DNA of 64,000 nt from positions 21,060-85,059 of the forward strand of contig JAIWNF010000104.1 in assembly GCA_025093555.1 (NCBI GenBank), read 5' to 3'. The translations under genes and the position numbers were made by a program. How positions within the stretch are numbered: position 1 is the first letter of the stretch; every line of letters starts with the position of its first letter. A model generated the notes under the pieces. That model saw only the letters and a list, made by a program, of their open reading frames with translations, searched no databases and had not been told where the DNA came from. The stretch comes from Circinella umbellata. Its lineage: Eukaryota; Mucoromycota; Mucoromycetes; Mucorales; Lichtheimiaceae. Shown here piece after piece: positions 63,343 to 64,000 of the stretch.

Positions 63343-64000
63343 ATGAATGATACCCAGTCTACTATAAACAACAACAACAACAGCAGCGACCGCAAAATGG
63401 CATCACTTTTTATTCCAAATTCATCTACACCTAATATGACATTATCATCCACATCTATTATCGTAGTACTAGTCATAATAGTAATAATAATATCAATAAC
63501 ACGGAGCAGCAGCAACGGGATGAATGGGAAGCCATGTTTGACCCGCAATTTACACATTTAAGGCGTTTGACAGCTCGTAAAGATACCTCGCCTGGTCCGT
63601 CGCCTGCCGAAACTCCAACATTACCAAGAATTGACCATGTCAAAGTACAAGTACCATGTGCAGATCAAATTGATATTTTGCCGTGTCCTTCTGCATCGTT
63701 TGCAAAACACCAACGAAATGAAGCACGATTAAATCTTCTACAAACGATACGTGAACAAGGTTTAGCTGATCGTCACGACGTTTGGAAGTTAATGGATAAA
63801 CGAGAACCGCATAAAAACTGGCAAGAGCGTCTACAAGAAAAAATTAATGAAGATTTTGATACTCCTTTTTTTCTGCTCCGCACCATCATTTGCCAGTTGA
63901 CACTATAATCAATGATGAAAATGACGAAAAAAGATCTATAACAGCAACCACAATAATGACAAAGCAAAATAGAAATGATGATATTACTACAATTAATAGA
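63343..64000 (+). CDS. Unknown protein, partial at the right edge, frame conflicts
   Basis: The frame from the ATG at 63343 reads MNDTQSTINNNNNSSDRKMA and is typical of a disordered fungal N-terminus, but it turns into an unlikely hydrophobic run. Another frame carries EQQQRDEWEAMFDPQFTHLR onward from about 63500 (its first ATG is at 63534). It continues RRLTARKDTSPGPSPAETPT, LLQTIREQGLADRHDVWKLM and KNWQERLQEKINEDFDTP. At a seven-T run near 63866 the natural reading again seems to shift, to SAPHHHLPVDTIINDENDEK, and stays open to the window end. Helical middle, no recognised family. The start and both shifts are uncertain. Confidence 0.5.

Overview
The window looks like a nuclear chromosome segment from a Mucoromycota fungus, most likely Mucorales. 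It is strongly AT-rich, with long homopolymers and microsatellites. Genes have short GT-AG introns of about 50-150 bp. Fungal gene types are present: an essential-light-chain-like EF-hand protein, CSN5, a Con7-like C2H2 factor, eL19, a TBC RabGAP and GALT. There is also a LINE resembling the LINE1-like retrotransposons of this phylum, and a multicopy unknown gene family that I associate with Mucoromycota. No bacterial, organellar or viral segment and no CRISPR array was seen.

Layout. 1-6.3 kb: AT-rich, no convincing gene. 6.3-10.9 kb: EF-hand gene (-) divergent from CSN5 (+, 8 exons), which converges on a C2H2 factor (-). 11-25.4 kb: a coiled-coil hypothetical (-), a small secreted double-psi beta-barrel protein (-) and eL19 (-), separated by long microsatellite-rich spacers. 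27.4-39.5 kb: a nest of repeats and DNA transposons. It holds copies of one unknown gene family (one decayed, one nearly intact 5' part, one relic), a small element with TIRs inserted in the decayed copy, a 1.3-kb element with GGCGCGCC-studded TIRs and a perfect 8-bp target duplication, and a decayed PIF/Harbinger element with a TTA duplication. 39.9-51 kb: a possible membrane-anchored small protein, a protein with a WWE-like tail, a two-exon membrane protein and a TBC GAP (-). 53.1-58.5 kb: a LINE on the minus strand whose 5' end abuts a tRNA-Gln(UUG) gene. 58.6-61.9 kb: no gene seen. 61.9-64 kb: GALT (+) with one frameshift and the start of an unknown gene (+).

Housekeeping functions (protein turnover, translation, vesicle traffic, galactose use) are unrelated to each other and follow normal eukaryotic gene order. 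The most unusual parts are the tRNA-abutting LINE, the 27-40 kb transposon nest with its unknown multicopy gene family, and the GGCGCGCC-bearing terminal-repeat element. Several single-base frameshifts, at least two of them at homopolymers, leave open whether some broken genes are biological or assembly errors.
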